Shown: one piece after another, positions 34,412 to 43,348 of the stretch
Layout of the letters: every line of letters begins with the position of its first letter
How positions within the stretch are numbered: the stretch's first letter is position 1
Program-made: the position numbers and the translations under genes
Assembly (NCBI GenBank): GCA_937902995.1
Contig: CALEKY010000151.1
Location: forward strand, 1-62,064
Direction: 5' to 3'
Length of the DNA: 62,064 nucleotides
Source: an uncultured Sinobacteraceae bacterium
GTDB taxonomy: Bacteria > Pseudomonadota > Gammaproteobacteria > Steroidobacterales > Steroidobacteraceae
Notes under the pieces: model-generated
What the model saw: the letters and a program-made list of their open reading frames with translations, nothing else
Databases searched by the model: none
What the model was told of the DNA's origin: nothing

Positions 34412-34540
34412 GGACTAGGTTCTCCGGTTCACGGGCAAAAAGCGGGCGCGAATTCTAGCAAGGCCTTGTCGCGAAAGGGCTCGCGGGACGGACGACCCGC
34501 CTCGACCCAGGCCGGCAACAGAAAAGAATTCGCCTGGGGC

Positions 34541-34580
34541 TTGCAATCGATCTAGTGTTGTAGTTATCTATAACACTAGA
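34541..34580 (+). promoter_or_regulatory. Promoter and YtrA-like operator of the GntR/ABC operon
   Basis: -35 TTGCAA (34541-34546), a 17-bp spacer, and -10 TTATCT (34564-34569). The perfect inverted repeat TCTAGTGTT-N12-AACACTAGA (34551-34580) covers the spacer and the -10. The half-site AGTGTT/AACACT resembles the inverted AGTGTA/TACACT operator described for GntR regulators of the YtrA subfamily, one of which is encoded downstream. Autorepression is the expected logic. Confidence 0.75.
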
Positions 34581-34581
34581 T

Positions 34582-34609
34582 AGGCTGAAGGCTGAAGGCC
34601 CCGAGCCCC
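34582..34609. repeat. Heptamer array in the 5' UTR of the GntR/ABC operon
   Basis: AGGCTGA, AGGCTGA, AGGCCCC, GAGCCCC: two families spliced together within the leader between the operator and the first gene. Confidence 0.75.
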
Positions 34610-34629
34610 CGAGATCCAGGAGTCTCGCC

Positions 34630-34938
34630 ATGAACCCATTCAAGAAATCGCTGCTGGTCGCCGTTGCGGCTCTCGCCTTTGCGGGTCAGGCCAACGCGAC
34701 GCCCCCGGCTGTCCTGACGGCGCTCCCGGAAGTCCTGGTACTTGCCTCGGAGGTCGGTACGTGGATCGCGGAGGAATGGCAGGCGTTGCGCGAGGTCCTG
34801 CTCAGTGTGCCGCGGGCCGTGTATCACGAGTGCAAGACAGCGGTCTCGGTCTTCGACGCTTCCGATCGCGTCATGGTCACCGCGACGAATTTGTCGTCGG
34901 AGTCGAGCGAAGGCGATGCGAACGTCTCGCGCGGTTGA
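34630..34938 (+). CDS. Small exported protein of unknown function, first gene of GntR/ABC operon
   Basis: 102 residues. A clear signal peptide (MNPFKKSLLVAVAALAFAGQANA) is followed by a mature chain of about 79 residues. The chain has an amphipathic helical stretch (PEVLVLASEVGTWIAEEWQALREVLL), one Cys, and a Ser/Glu-rich tail. I do not recognise the family. The ATG lies 8 bp after CCAGGAG. It sits directly behind the YtrA-like operator, ahead of the regulator and ABC genes, so it probably works with or is sensed by that transporter. Confidence 0.7.
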   Translation: MNPFKKSLLVAVAALAFAGQANATPPAVLTALPEVLVLASEVGTWIAEEWQALREVLLSVPRAVYHECKTAVSVFDASDRVMVTATNLSSESSEGDANVSRG

Positions 34939-35039
34939 GCCACGTGCCGAGCGATAGCAAAACGGCGACGGGACCTTCTGATACAGCCGATCGATCTGAC
35001 CTTCCGCCCGCCAGGATCTACACGAGCCACTCAGACACC

Positions 35040-35423
35040 ATGATGGATCGCGATTGGAACGACACTCAGCCGATCTATCGGCAACTTCGCGATCGCGTCG
35101 TCGCGATGATTCTCGACGGCGTGCTGAACGAAGGCGATCCGTTGCCTTCTGTGCGCACTGTCGCTCAGGAATATCGCGTCAATCCACTGACGGTGTTGAA
35201 GGGCTACCAACAATTGGTCGACGAACAGCTCGTCGAATCTCGCCGAGGGCGAGGCATGTTCATCAAAGACGGCGCGCGAAGGCTCCTCTTGCAGGGCGAG
35301 CGCGAGAAATTCTTGAACGAAGAATGGCCGAAGATCGTTGCGACGATGCGGCGGCTGGGCCTCGAGCCGACCGAGCTGCTCGCTGCTGCGCAGGCCGAGA
35401 ACGATGGTTCGCAGGAGCGCTGA
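35040..35423 (+). CDS. GntR-family regulator, YtrA subfamily
   Basis: 127-residue repressor. The N-terminal winged helix begins PIYRQLRDRVVAMILDGVL and includes the GntR motif LPSVRTVAQEYRVNPLTVLKGYQ. The effector domain is very short (about 50 residues), the hallmark of YtrA regulators, which control ABC transporters next to them. It ends one base before the ATPase start. Two ATG codons in tandem begin the gene. Confidence 0.9.
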   Translation: MMDRDWNDTQPIYRQLRDRVVAMILDGVLNEGDPLPSVRTVAQEYRVNPLTVLKGYQQLVDEQLVESRRGRGMFIKDGARRLLLQGEREKFLNEEWPKIVATMRRLGLEPTELLAAAQAENDGSQER

Positions 35424-35424
35424 T

Positions 35425-36288
35425 ATGCCGGTCGTAGAAGCACAAAGACTCCGTAAAGCATTCGGCGAGAGCGTCGTGCTCGACGATGTGAGCTTTCGGA
35501 TCGAGGAAGGCCGCATCGTCGGGTTGATCGGGCCGAACGGCGCGGGCAAAACGACCGCGCTCAAGGCCATTCTCGGCTTGACTCGCTACGAGGGCACGTT
35601 GCGAGTGCTCGGACGCGATCCGTATCGCGATCGCGACGAGCTCATGCGCGACGTCTGCTTCATCGCAGACGTCGCGGTGCTGCCGCCGTGGCTGCGCGTG
35701 CATCAGGCGCTCGATTTCGTGGCCGGCGTGCATCCGCGCTTCGATCGGGCAAAGGCGCAAGCCTTCCTCGCGCGCACGTCCATCAACTCGAAGAGCCGCG
35801 TGCGCGAGCTCTCCAAGGGCATGATCACGCAAGTTCAATTGGCGCTCGTCATGGCGATCGATGCGCGCCTGCTCGTGCTCGACGAGCCGACGCTCGGGCT
35901 CGACATCCTGTATCGCAAGCAGTTCTACGACTCGCTGCTCAACGACTACTACGACAAGAGCCGCACGATCATCGTGACGACGCATCAAGTCGAGGAGATA
36001 GAGCACGTGTTGACGGATCTCATGTTCATCGATCGCGGACGCATCGTGCTCGATTGCAGCATGGAGGATCTCGAGACGCGTTACGTCGAGCTAATGGTGC
36101 GGCCGGAGCACGTCGCGTCGGCGCGGGCGCTCGGACCTTTCAACGAACGTCAAGTGTTCGGGCGAAGCGTCATGCTGTTCGATGGCGCCGACCGCACACG
36201 CCTTGCTCAGTTCGGCGAGCTGCGTACGCCAAGCATCGCCGACCTGTTCGTGGCACTGATCGGCGATCGACAGAGGGTTGCGGCATGA
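35425..36288 (+). CDS. ABC transporter ATP-binding protein
   Basis: 287-residue ATPase of an exporter. Walker A is GPNGAGKTT. The signature region is degenerate (RELSKGMITQVQLALV, SKGM in place of SGGQ), Walker B is LLVLDEPTLGLD and the H-loop is TTHQ. The degenerate signature is common in the YtrB-like group associated with YtrA regulators. It overlaps the permease start by ATGA, so the two are translationally coupled. Confidence 0.93.
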   Translation: MPVVEAQRLRKAFGESVVLDDVSFRIEEGRIVGLIGPNGAGKTTALKAILGLTRYEGTLRVLGRDPYRDRDELMRDVCFIADVAVLPPWLRVHQALDFVAGVHPRFDRAKAQAFLARTSINSKSRVRELSKGMITQVQLALVMAIDARLLVLDEPTLGLDILYRKQFYDSLLNDYYDKSRTIIVTTHQVEEIEHVLTDLMFIDRGRIVLDCSMEDLETRYVELMVRPEHVASARALGPFNERQVFGRSVMLFDGADRTRLAQFGELRTPSIADLFVALIGDRQRVAA

Positions 36289-37277
36289 ATGCGAATGTCG
36301 AAGTACGCGACGACGCGCGGAGCGCTACGGACCTCGGGATCCAAGACGACGCCCGCAAAGTGCGTCCGTTCTACTGGCTGCTGCGCCGAGAGCTGTGGGA
36401 GAACCGCTCGATCTATGTCGCGCCCATCGCGGTCGCGCTCCCGATTCTGCTCGCCGCGCTGGTGAACATCGTCGGAATCGCGCGAAACGGCGTGGTGTTC
36501 GATCAGTCCGGAGAGTTCTTCCGATTAGCCAATCTCGGCCTCTACGGCTTGTTGATCGCGGCGATGGCGATCACCGCGGCCTTGGTGACTTGGTTCTATT
36601 GTCTCGACGCGCTCTACGGCGAGCGTCGTGACCGCAGCATTCTGTTCTGGAAATCGCTTCCCGTATCGGACACGAAGACGGTGTTGTCCAAGCTGCTGGT
36701 CGCGCAGCTCGTGATTCCGCTGATCGCGATTCTCACGGCTTACGCGGCCTATCTGCTGCTATGGATCGTCGGCAGCCTGGTCCTGGTTTTCAAAGGCGTG
36801 AGGCTCGGACTGTTGCTTGCGAACACACCGATCGGCGAGCTGTTCGCAATGCATCTGTACATGTCGATCGTTGCGACCTTGTGGTTTTTGCCGTTGCATG
36901 CATGGCTCCTGTTCGTTTCATCGTGGGCGCGTCGCGCAGCACTGCTTTGGGCCATTTTGGTGCCTGGCGCGATCGCTCTTGCCGAGTACGTTGCCTTCGG
37001 CACGAACTGGTTCGCCGCATTGCTGCAGGAGCGCCTTTCCGGCGGCCTCGAGCATGCATTCGATAGCGTGTCCTCGCTCGGGCTCCAGCTGCGTTCGGGC
37101 GGCGAGAACATGGGCTTCGAAGGAGGGTTCGATCCGAGCAGAGTCGGAGATTCGCTGCTCGATGCGCTCACGCCGGGTAATTTCCTCGCGCAGCCCGGGC
37201 TATGGATAGGCATAATCGCTGCTGGGATGTTCGTGGCTGGGTCGATCTGGATGCGCCGCTATCGCGACCCGCTGTAA
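36285..37277 (+). CDS. ABC transporter permease
   Basis: 330-residue integral membrane partner of the preceding ATPase, with about six hydrophobic segments (for example VAPIAVALPILLAALVNIVG and LLIAAMAITAALVTWFY). The loop YGERRDRSILFWKSLPVSD is characteristic of ABC-2-type permeases that couple to YtrB-like ATPases. The substrate is unknown; some YtrA-controlled systems respond to cell-wall stress. It ends the operon. Confidence 0.88.
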   Translation: MNANVEVRDDARSATDLGIQDDARKVRPFYWLLRRELWENRSIYVAPIAVALPILLAALVNIVGIARNGVVFDQSGEFFRLANLGLYGLLIAAMAITAALVTWFYCLDALYGERRDRSILFWKSLPVSDTKTVLSKLLVAQLVIPLIAILTAYAAYLLLWIVGSLVLVFKGVRLGLLLANTPIGELFAMHLYMSIVATLWFLPLHAWLLFVSSWARRAALLWAILVPGAIALAEYVAFGTNWFAALLQERLSGGLEHAFDSVSSLGLQLRSGGENMGFEGGFDPSRVGDSLLDALTPGNFLAQPGLWIGIIAAGMFVAGSIWMRRYRDPL

Positions 37278-37331
37278 CTTGCCAAACGCTCAAGTCGACC
37301 CCACCTACTGACGCCCCTCGCACGCGCGCTG

Positions 37332-37369
37332 CCTTGGCGTGTCGTGGGAACCTTGGCGTGTCGTGGGAA
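37332..37369. repeat. 19-bp perfect tandem duplication upstream of otsA
   Basis: Two identical copies of CCTTGGCGTGTCGTGGGAA lie head to tail in the 232-bp gap before otsA. The period is not a multiple of 7, so this is a different kind of repeat from the heptamer arrays. It may duplicate a regulatory site; no protein-binding motif is recognised. Confidence 0.8.
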
Positions 37370-37509
37370 CAATGACACCTCATCATCGCTTGACCATAAA
37401 TGGCTGAGCAGTGTCGCGATGACGGCTCACCCGGGAAGGCTGCGCCAGGATGCGGGTTAGGCCGCTGCGGACAACATCTCGGCCGGGGCGATGCCCCAGG
37501 AGAAGCAGC

Positions 37510-38922
37510 ATGAGTCGACTAGTTTGCATTTCCAATCGAATCTCGTTGCCGCGCAAGACCGCCGCTCCAGGCGGGTTGGCGGTTGGAATCCTCAGTGCGC
37601 TGAAGCGCACCGGCGGTTTGTGGTTCGGTTGGGGAGGCGAAACAGTCGATACCGAGCCGGGCGATCCTGACATCCATATCCGCGACGGCGTGACGTATGC
37701 GACCGTCGATCTTCGCGAACGGGAATTCGAGCAGTACTACAACGGCTATGCGAACGACGTGCTGTGGCCGCTGTTTCACTACTTCTTGAAGGGGATGCGC
37801 TACACCCATGAGCAGCGCGACGCCTACGAGAGCGTCAATCGAACCTTTGCGGCGAAGCTCCTTCCGCTTCTTCAGCCGAAGGACATCATCTGGGTGCACG
37901 ACTATCACTTGATTCCGCTCGGCCGCTTGTTGCGCGAGCAGGGTGTGAAACGTCCGATCGGCTTCTTCCTGCACATCCCATTCCCGAACATCGAGATGCT
38001 CCGCGTGCTGCCGTCGTATGCAGAGATCTTGAGCGATTTGACGAACTACGATGTCGTCGGTTTTCAGACCGAGAACGATCTGCGTGCCTTCCATTCGGGT
38101 ATCGAGCACCTGTTCGGCGCCGAAGCGATCAAGCCGGATGGACGCATTCGCATCGGCGACCGGCTACTGCGTGCTGGAGTGTTCCCGATCGGCGTCGATG
38201 TGAAAGCCGTGCAGGACGAGGCGACGGCAGCGATGAACACCGATGTCGTTCGCCGCATGGTCGACAGCCTGATGGGGCGCTCATTGATGATGGGCGTCGA
38301 TCGGCTCGACTACAGCAAAGGGCTGGTCGAGCGCTTCCATGCTTACCAGCAGTTCCTCGAGGCCTACCCCGAGAATCTCGGCCGCGTCACGTACATTCAA
38401 ATTGCGCCGCTATCGCGCACCGACGTTCGCGCCTACGTCGAGATCCGTCAATCGCTCGAGCAAGCCGCAGGCCGCACGAACGGCCGATTTGCCGATACCG
38501 ACTGGACGCCGATCCGCTATCTCAACCGCAATTTCCCGCACGCCACGCTGATGGGATTTCTGCGCGCGGCGAAAGTGGGCCTGGTCACGCCGCTGCGCGA
38601 CGGCATGAATCTGGTGGCGAAGGAATTCGTGGCGGCACAGGATCCGACCGATCCTGGCGTGTTGATTCTCTCGAGCTTGGCAGGCGCCGCGCGCGAGCTG
38701 ACGTCGGCGCTGCTCGTCAATCCTTACGATACGCGCGCCGTGGCGCACGCGATTCAAGCGGCGCTTGCGATGCCTTTGTCCGAGCGTCGCGAGCGCCATG
38801 CAGCCATGATGCAAGTGCTCAAGCGCAACGACATTGCTGCCTGGACGCGGCGTTTCGTCGATGCGCTCGAGCAGGCGCAGCAGTCCGATTCGCGCGTGCG
38901 CGCCGTCGGCGCCACACTCTGA
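37510..38922 (+). CDS. otsA: Trehalose-6-phosphate synthase
   Basis: GT20 glycosyltransferase joining UDP-glucose and glucose-6-phosphate, giving the osmoprotectant precursor trehalose-6-phosphate. Motifs include SNRISLP, PGGLAVG, WVHDYHLIPLG, GVDRLDYSKGL and the C-terminal NPYDTRAVA. Length is 470 residues. The ATG preceded by CAGGAGAAG is the start. No otsB phosphatase is adjacent. The product is a stress metabolite, and the neighbouring MscS-type channel gives a mild osmotic-response theme. Confidence 0.95.
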   Translation: MSRLVCISNRISLPRKTAAPGGLAVGILSALKRTGGLWFGWGGETVDTEPGDPDIHIRDGVTYATVDLREREFEQYYNGYANDVLWPLFHYFLKGMRYTHEQRDAYESVNRTFAAKLLPLLQPKDIIWVHDYHLIPLGRLLREQGVKRPIGFFLHIPFPNIEMLRVLPSYAEILSDLTNYDVVGFQTENDLRAFHSGIEHLFGAEAIKPDGRIRIGDRLLRAGVFPIGVDVKAVQDEATAAMNTDVVRRMVDSLMGRSLMMGVDRLDYSKGLVERFHAYQQFLEAYPENLGRVTYIQIAPLSRTDVRAYVEIRQSLEQAAGRTNGRFADTDWTPIRYLNRNFPHATLMGFLRAAKVGLVTPLRDGMNLVAKEFVAAQDPTDPGVLILSSLAGAARELTSALLVNPYDTRAVAHAIQAALAMPLSERRERHAAMMQVLKRNDIAAWTRRFVDALEQAQQSDSRVRAVGATL

Positions 38923-38962
38923 GTGGGCCGGCGAGCCGCGCCGCATTCGCTCGCGAAAGTTT

Positions 38963-40054
38963 CTATACGTTCTTCGGCGATTCCTCGACGTCTTTGCGCG
39001 CTTCGGTCTTCGGGCGCGGCTTCTGGTTCACGAGCAGGATGTCTTCGCGCTCGAAGCTCTCGAGCAGCTTCAACACGATCGCCTGCTGAATGTCCATGTG
39101 ACGGTTGTAGTCGGCGACGGTCACGTAATACACGGTCTCGAAGTCGAACGCGTTCGCGCCGATCTTTGCCAGGTGCGCGCGCTCGAAGCGCGTGTTCGGA
39201 TGCTCGTCGATGAGCGAACGGATCAGCGTCGGAATGCGTGCCAGCTTCTCGGGCGGCGTATCGATGCTGACGCTGATCGGCAGCACGACGCGCCGCTCGC
39301 GCAAGCGCGAATAGTTGCGCATGCGGCTGTTCATCAGATTCGCATTCGGGATGATGATCTGCTCGCCGCTCACGCTGCGCAGACGCGTGCTCTTCACGCC
39401 GATGTATTCGACCGTGCCTGCGAAGTTGTCCACCTCGAGCGCGTCGCCGACGACGAAGGGCCGATCGAGCGTGATCGCCAACGATGCGAACAGATCCCCG
39501 AGGACGTTCTGCACCGCCAACGCGACCGCAATGCCGCCGATACCCAAACCGGCCAGGAGCGGCTTGATCTCGACACCGAGATTGTCGAGCGTCAGCAGGA
39601 CGACGAACGACCAGATCGTGACTCGCGCGATGAAGCCGATGATGCCGAACGTGCTCGCAACCGCGCGATTGGCCAACATCTCGCGCTGAGCGCGCTGTTC
39701 GAGCCAGGTGCGCACTGCCGTCGAGCCCCATAGGCCGGTCTGCCAGAAGGCAGCGATCGTGAACACCGTCCACACGAGCGTCGTGAGCTTCGGCGGCAAG
39801 CTCAGGGTGTGAAGCCCGGCAAAAAGCGCAGCGATGACCAGGAATGCCGCGGTCGTGCGGCTCGCCACCTTGAACGGCAGCTCCATCATTTCGGCCTGCG
39901 GTGTCGCCGCGTACCGCGCAAATTGCATGCTCACGAGCCGCCGGGCGAACAGCAGCACTGCCAAGACGAGCGCGGCGATGCCTGCGGCGATCGTCCATTG
40001 CCAAAGCGAGTTGCCGAGAAAGATTTCTGCGAACAAGCCTTCAGCGTCGGTCAT
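38963..40054 (-). CDS. Small-conductance mechanosensitive channel (MscS family)
   Basis: 363-residue inner-membrane channel. About four to five transmembrane helices end in the pore-lining Gly/Ala-rich helix (LAGLGIGGIAVALAVQNVLGDLFASL). The cytoplasmic beta domain follows (DRPFVVGDALEVDNFAGTVEYIG, NANLMNSRMRNYSR), then the alpha/beta cage. It relieves hypo-osmotic stress in characterised members. It converges on otsA, 40 bp apart, and is divergent from the mla cluster. Confidence 0.92.
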   Translation of the reverse strand: MTDAEGLFAEIFLGNSLWQWTIAAGIAALVLAVLLFARRLVSMQFARYAATPQAEMMELPFKVASRTTAAFLVIAALFAGLHTLSLPPKLTTLVWTVFTIAAFWQTGLWGSTAVRTWLEQRAQREMLANRAVASTFGIIGFIARVTIWSFVVLLTLDNLGVEIKPLLAGLGIGGIAVALAVQNVLGDLFASLAITLDRPFVVGDALEVDNFAGTVEYIGVKSTRLRSVSGEQIIIPNANLMNSRMRNYSRLRERRVVLPISVSIDTPPEKLARIPTLIRSLIDEHPNTRFERAHLAKIGANAFDFETVYYVTVADYNRHMDIQQAIVLKLLESFEREDILLVNQKPRPKTEARKDVEESPKNV

Positions 40055-40237
40055 GGCGGATGTGCGAGAAAATCGAAAGCGTTAGGTTACGCAGAGAAGC
40101 CGGCGCGAGACCAGCGCCTGCAACGACCGGCAATGCCGGAAAGCTGTGCGAGCAACTACGGGCGCCGTGATTTCGGCCGGTCGGTCCGATCTCTGCTAGG
40201 CTTCGTACGGTTTCGACAACCATCAGAATAGCCGACG

Positions 40238-41359
40238 GTGTTATTTGAATCTCAACGGACCGACGGAGCGCTGCTGCTACGGCTGCGCGGATCCTGGCGC
40301 ATCGCGAACGTCGCTGAGATCGAACGTGCGCTGCGCGAGATCGGCGGCGAGCGCGAGTCGCGCTTCGAGATCGACTGCTCGGGACTGGAAGCGCTGGATC
40401 TGTCGGCCGCGTGGCTGCTCGAGAAGCGGTTGGCGGAGCTTCGCACCGAAGGTGCGCAAGTTCAGTTCGTCGGTACGGTGCCAGGGCATTTGAGCTTCAT
40501 CCGCGAGCTCATCGAACGCGGTCCGGAACCGGTCGAACCGGCGCCGCCGGGTCGCCGCAATTGGCACGATGTCATCGCGTGGCTCGGCCGAATATCGATT
40601 TCTCGCTTGCGCGAGACCATGAGCGCAATCGCATTCCTGGGACGCATGGCGGTGACGGCGCTGCGTTCGATGCGCAGCCTGCAGCATCTGCGCTTTGCAT
40701 CCATCACACGACATATATATGAGACGGGAATTCAGGCCATCCCGATTGTCGCGTTGATCGCGTTCTTGATCAGCGTGATCGTCGCCTATCTCGGCGCGCA
40801 GCAACTGCGGCAATTCGGTGCCGAGATCTTCACCGTCGATCTCGTGGCGATCGCCGTGCTGCGCGAAATGGGCGTGTTGCTGACCGCCATCATCGTCGCC
40901 GGCCGTTCAGGCAGCGCGTTCGCCGCGGAGATCGGCGTGATGCGTTTGAACGACGAAGTCGACGCGCTGCAGTCGATGGGCGTCGATCATTTCGAGGTGC
41001 TGGTTCTGCCGCGCATCATCGGACTCATCATCGCGCTGCCGCTGCTCACGATCCTGGCCGATGCCATGGGCCTTGCCGGCGGCGCGTTGCTGTCGGCGCT
41101 GTTGCTCGACATCTCGCTCACTCAGTTCATCGATCGAGTGCAGGATGCGCTCGCGCCGACGACCTTCTGGGCCGGCTTGGTCAAGGCTCCTGTTTTCGCC
41201 GCGCTGATCGCGATGGTCGGTTGTTACCGCGGTCTGCAGGTTCGCAGCTCTTCGCGCGAGCTCGGACGCCTGACGACGATCGCCGTCGTGCAATCGATCT
41301 TCCTGGTGATCTTCGCGGATGCGGTGTTTGCGGTGATTTTTGTCGAGTTGGATTTCTAG
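40238..41359 (+). CDS. mlaE: MlaE-type lipid ABC permease with N-terminal STAS domain
   Basis: 373 residues. Positions 1-95 form a STAS-like domain (LLRLRGSWRIANVAEIERAL; DCSGLEALDLSAAWLLEKRL), which in E. coli is the separate MlaB protein. The rest is an MlaE permease (IPIVALIAFLISVIVAYLGAQQL; GRSGSAFAAEIGVMRLNDEVDALQSMG) with five to six membrane helices. It acts with MlaF, MlaD and an auxiliary lipoprotein to move phospholipids across the periplasm. The start is GTG. The MlaB-MlaE fusion explains the absence of a separate mlaB. Confidence 0.92.
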   Translation: MLFESQRTDGALLLRLRGSWRIANVAEIERALREIGGERESRFEIDCSGLEALDLSAAWLLEKRLAELRTEGAQVQFVGTVPGHLSFIRELIERGPEPVEPAPPGRRNWHDVIAWLGRISISRLRETMSAIAFLGRMAVTALRSMRSLQHLRFASITRHIYETGIQAIPIVALIAFLISVIVAYLGAQQLRQFGAEIFTVDLVAIAVLREMGVLLTAIIVAGRSGSAFAAEIGVMRLNDEVDALQSMGVDHFEVLVLPRIIGLIIALPLLTILADAMGLAGGALLSALLLDISLTQFIDRVQDALAPTTFWAGLVKAPVFAALIAMVGCYRGLQVRSSSRELGRLTTIAVVQSIFLVIFADAVFAVIFVELDF

Positions 41360-41360
41360 A

Positions 41361-41510
41361 GGGGCCTGGGGCGTGGGGCTCGGGGCTTGGGCCAAAAAGA
41401 GCTACAGAAGGGATGGGCGACGGCAAGAAGCGCGTCGTGAGCGCGATCGCCTTCGTGACTCGTGTTTGATGACCGTGACTCGTCGCAATTGGTGATCCGT
41501 GATTCGTGGA
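41361..41510. repeat. Heptamer arrays GGGGCTT and GTGATTC between mlaE and mlaF
   Basis: GGGGCCT, GGGGCGT, GGGGCTC and GGGGCTT (41361-41388) touch the mlaE stop codon. Degenerate GTGACTC/GTGATCC/GTGATTC/GTGG units lie at 41455-41510 just before mlaF. Another GC-rich block with CGCCCCG units falls inside the mlaF 5' end (about 41555-41590), so the first ~25 residues of MlaF are repeat-derived. Confidence 0.8.
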
Positions 41511-41519
41511 AAATCTGGA

Positions 41520-42362
41520 ATGCATATGCATGAACCGAGCGCCCAAGGCGGCCCCGCGCTCCGATCCCCGCGCCCCGCGCCCGCTCGTGCAGGGCACGAG
41601 CCAGTGATCTCCGTCCGCGGCGTCGTCAATCGCTTCGGTAAACAGGTCGTGCACGACGGTGTCGACCTCGACATCTATCGCGGCGAGGTGCTCGGCATCG
41701 TCGGCGGATCGGGCAGCGGTAAGTCGGTGCTGTTGCGCACCATGCTGGGGCTGCATCGGCCCACCGCGGGACAAGTGTTCATCGAAGGCAAGGACATCAC
41801 GCAGATGTCGGAGGCCGAACTGCTCGACGTCAAGCGGCGTTATGGCGTGACGTTTCAGCACGGCGCACTGTTCAGCTCGCTCACGGTCGCAGAGAACATT
41901 CAATTGCCGATTCGAGAATATTTTCCGGCATCGTCCGAGGCGCTCGAGCAGTTGACGGAGCTCAGATTGCGCATGGTGGGTCTGCCGCTCGATGCGGGCA
42001 CGAAACTTCCCTCGCAGCTCTCGGGAGGCATGGTGAAACGCGCGGCGTTGGCACGTGCGCTTGCACTGGATCCTACGCTCCTGTTCCTCGACGAGCCGAC
42101 GGCGGGGCTGGATCCGATTTCGGCGGCCGCATTCGACGACCTGCTCGTCTATTTGCAGCGCGCGCTCAATCTCACCGTCGCAATGATCACACACGATCTC
42201 GATACGATCGTGAAAACGTGCGATCGTGTCGCCGTGCTGGTTGACAGGAAAATCGTCGTCGATACCCTCGACGGCATCATGAGCAACGACCATCCATGGA
42301 TTCGCGAATATTTCCATGGGGCGCGGGCCCGAGCCGTGCCGCGCGCGGGAGAGAAGCGATGA
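41520..42362 (+). CDS. mlaF: MlaF-type lipid ABC ATPase
   Basis: ATPase of the MCE lipid transporter. Walker A is GGSGSGKSV, the signature is QLSGGMVKRAALARAL, Walker B is LLFLDEPTAGLDP and the H-loop is MITHDLD. It is 280 residues from ATG. The conserved domain only begins at about residue 28 (VISVRGVVNRFG), and the preceding Pro/Ala/Arg-rich residues come from repeat DNA, so a GTG at that point could be the true start. It ends 36 bp before mlaD. Confidence 0.92.
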   Translation: MHMHEPSAQGGPALRSPRPAPARAGHEPVISVRGVVNRFGKQVVHDGVDLDIYRGEVLGIVGGSGSGKSVLLRTMLGLHRPTAGQVFIEGKDITQMSEAELLDVKRRYGVTFQHGALFSSLTVAENIQLPIREYFPASSEALEQLTELRLRMVGLPLDAGTKLPSQLSGGMVKRAALARALALDPTLLFLDEPTAGLDPISAAAFDDLLVYLQRALNLTVAMITHDLDTIVKTCDRVAVLVDRKIVVDTLDGIMSNDHPWIREYFHGARARAVPRAGEKR

Positions 42363-42398
42363 GGCGGGCGACGGCGCTCGCAGCCTCGCACTTCGATT

Positions 42399-43334
42399 AT
42401 GGAACGTGAAGCCAACTATCTGGCCGTAGGCACCTTCATCCTGCTCGTGCTCGCCATGGGTGTCGGGTTCGTGCTGTGGTACACGGATGCGAACGACGGC
42501 CGCGCATACGAGATCTACGAGATCGAGTTCGCCGGCAGCGTGAGCGGACTGAACCGCGGCAGCCCGGTACGTTACTTGGGGGTCGATGTCGGCCGCGTGC
42601 GCCGGCTGGCGATCGATACCGACAATCCGAGCCGCGTCAACGTCGTCGTCGAGATCGACGAGACGACACCGATTTCTTCCGCGACTCGCGCCAGCTTGAG
42701 CTTGCAAGGCGTCACCGGTTTGCTGTTCGTCAATCTGCGCGAGGCGGCGGATGTCGACAAGACGCAGCCGCTACGGCAAGGCAAGCGGTATCCGTTGATC
42801 GAGTCGGTCGCTTCGGAGTTCGATATTCTCCTTGCGACGCTGCCGGAGGTGATGGGCCGCGCGACGGCCATTCTCGAACGCATCGGACGCCTGCTCTCGG
42901 ACGATAATCTCGCCGCGGTGCGCACGACGCTGAACAATCTCGAACGGGCGAGCGTCGGACTGCCGGACACGGTCAAGAACGTCGGCCAGCTCGTGAGCGA
43001 GATGCAAACGACGGTCGCCGAGATTCACGCGACCGCAGCCAACTTGCGAGAGATTTCGACCGGCGCACAGCCCGAGATTCAAGCGATGCTCGCGAAGTTG
43101 AACGTCGTTGCCGAGAATCTGCAGCAGGCCTCCGAGCGGATCGATCGTTTCTCGCAACAAAGCGAAACTCAGCTCGGCAATTTCACCGAGCACGGCCTGT
43201 TCGAATTTCAACGTTTGGTGCGCGAGGCGCGCTCCGCCGCACGCGAGTTCCGCGACTTGTCGCGCAGTCTGCGCGACAATCCGTCGCAGATCCTTTACGA
43301 GCCGCCCGAAAGCGGCGTGCCAATCGCCAAGTGA
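42399..43334 (+). CDS. mlaD: MlaD-type MCE-domain protein
   Basis: 311-residue periplasmic ring subunit anchored by one N-terminal helix (YLAVGTFILLVLAMGVGFVLW). The MCE domain follows (GLNRGSPVRYLGVDVGRVRRL; GVTGLLFVNL). A long C-terminal helical coiled coil (residues about 170-290, LVSEMQTTVAEIHATAANLRE) is longer than in E. coli MlaD and nearer to PqiB/LetB-like tunnels or PqiC-linked systems. It is part of the mlaEFD-lipoprotein operon. Confidence 0.92.
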   Translation: MEREANYLAVGTFILLVLAMGVGFVLWYTDANDGRAYEIYEIEFAGSVSGLNRGSPVRYLGVDVGRVRRLAIDTDNPSRVNVVVEIDETTPISSATRASLSLQGVTGLLFVNLREAADVDKTQPLRQGKRYPLIESVASEFDILLATLPEVMGRATAILERIGRLLSDDNLAAVRTTLNNLERASVGLPDTVKNVGQLVSEMQTTVAEIHATAANLREISTGAQPEIQAMLAKLNVVAENLQQASERIDRFSQQSETQLGNFTEHGLFEFQRLVREARSAAREFRDLSRSLRDNPSQILYEPPESGVPIAK

Positions 43335-43348
43335 GGCATGTAACGAAC

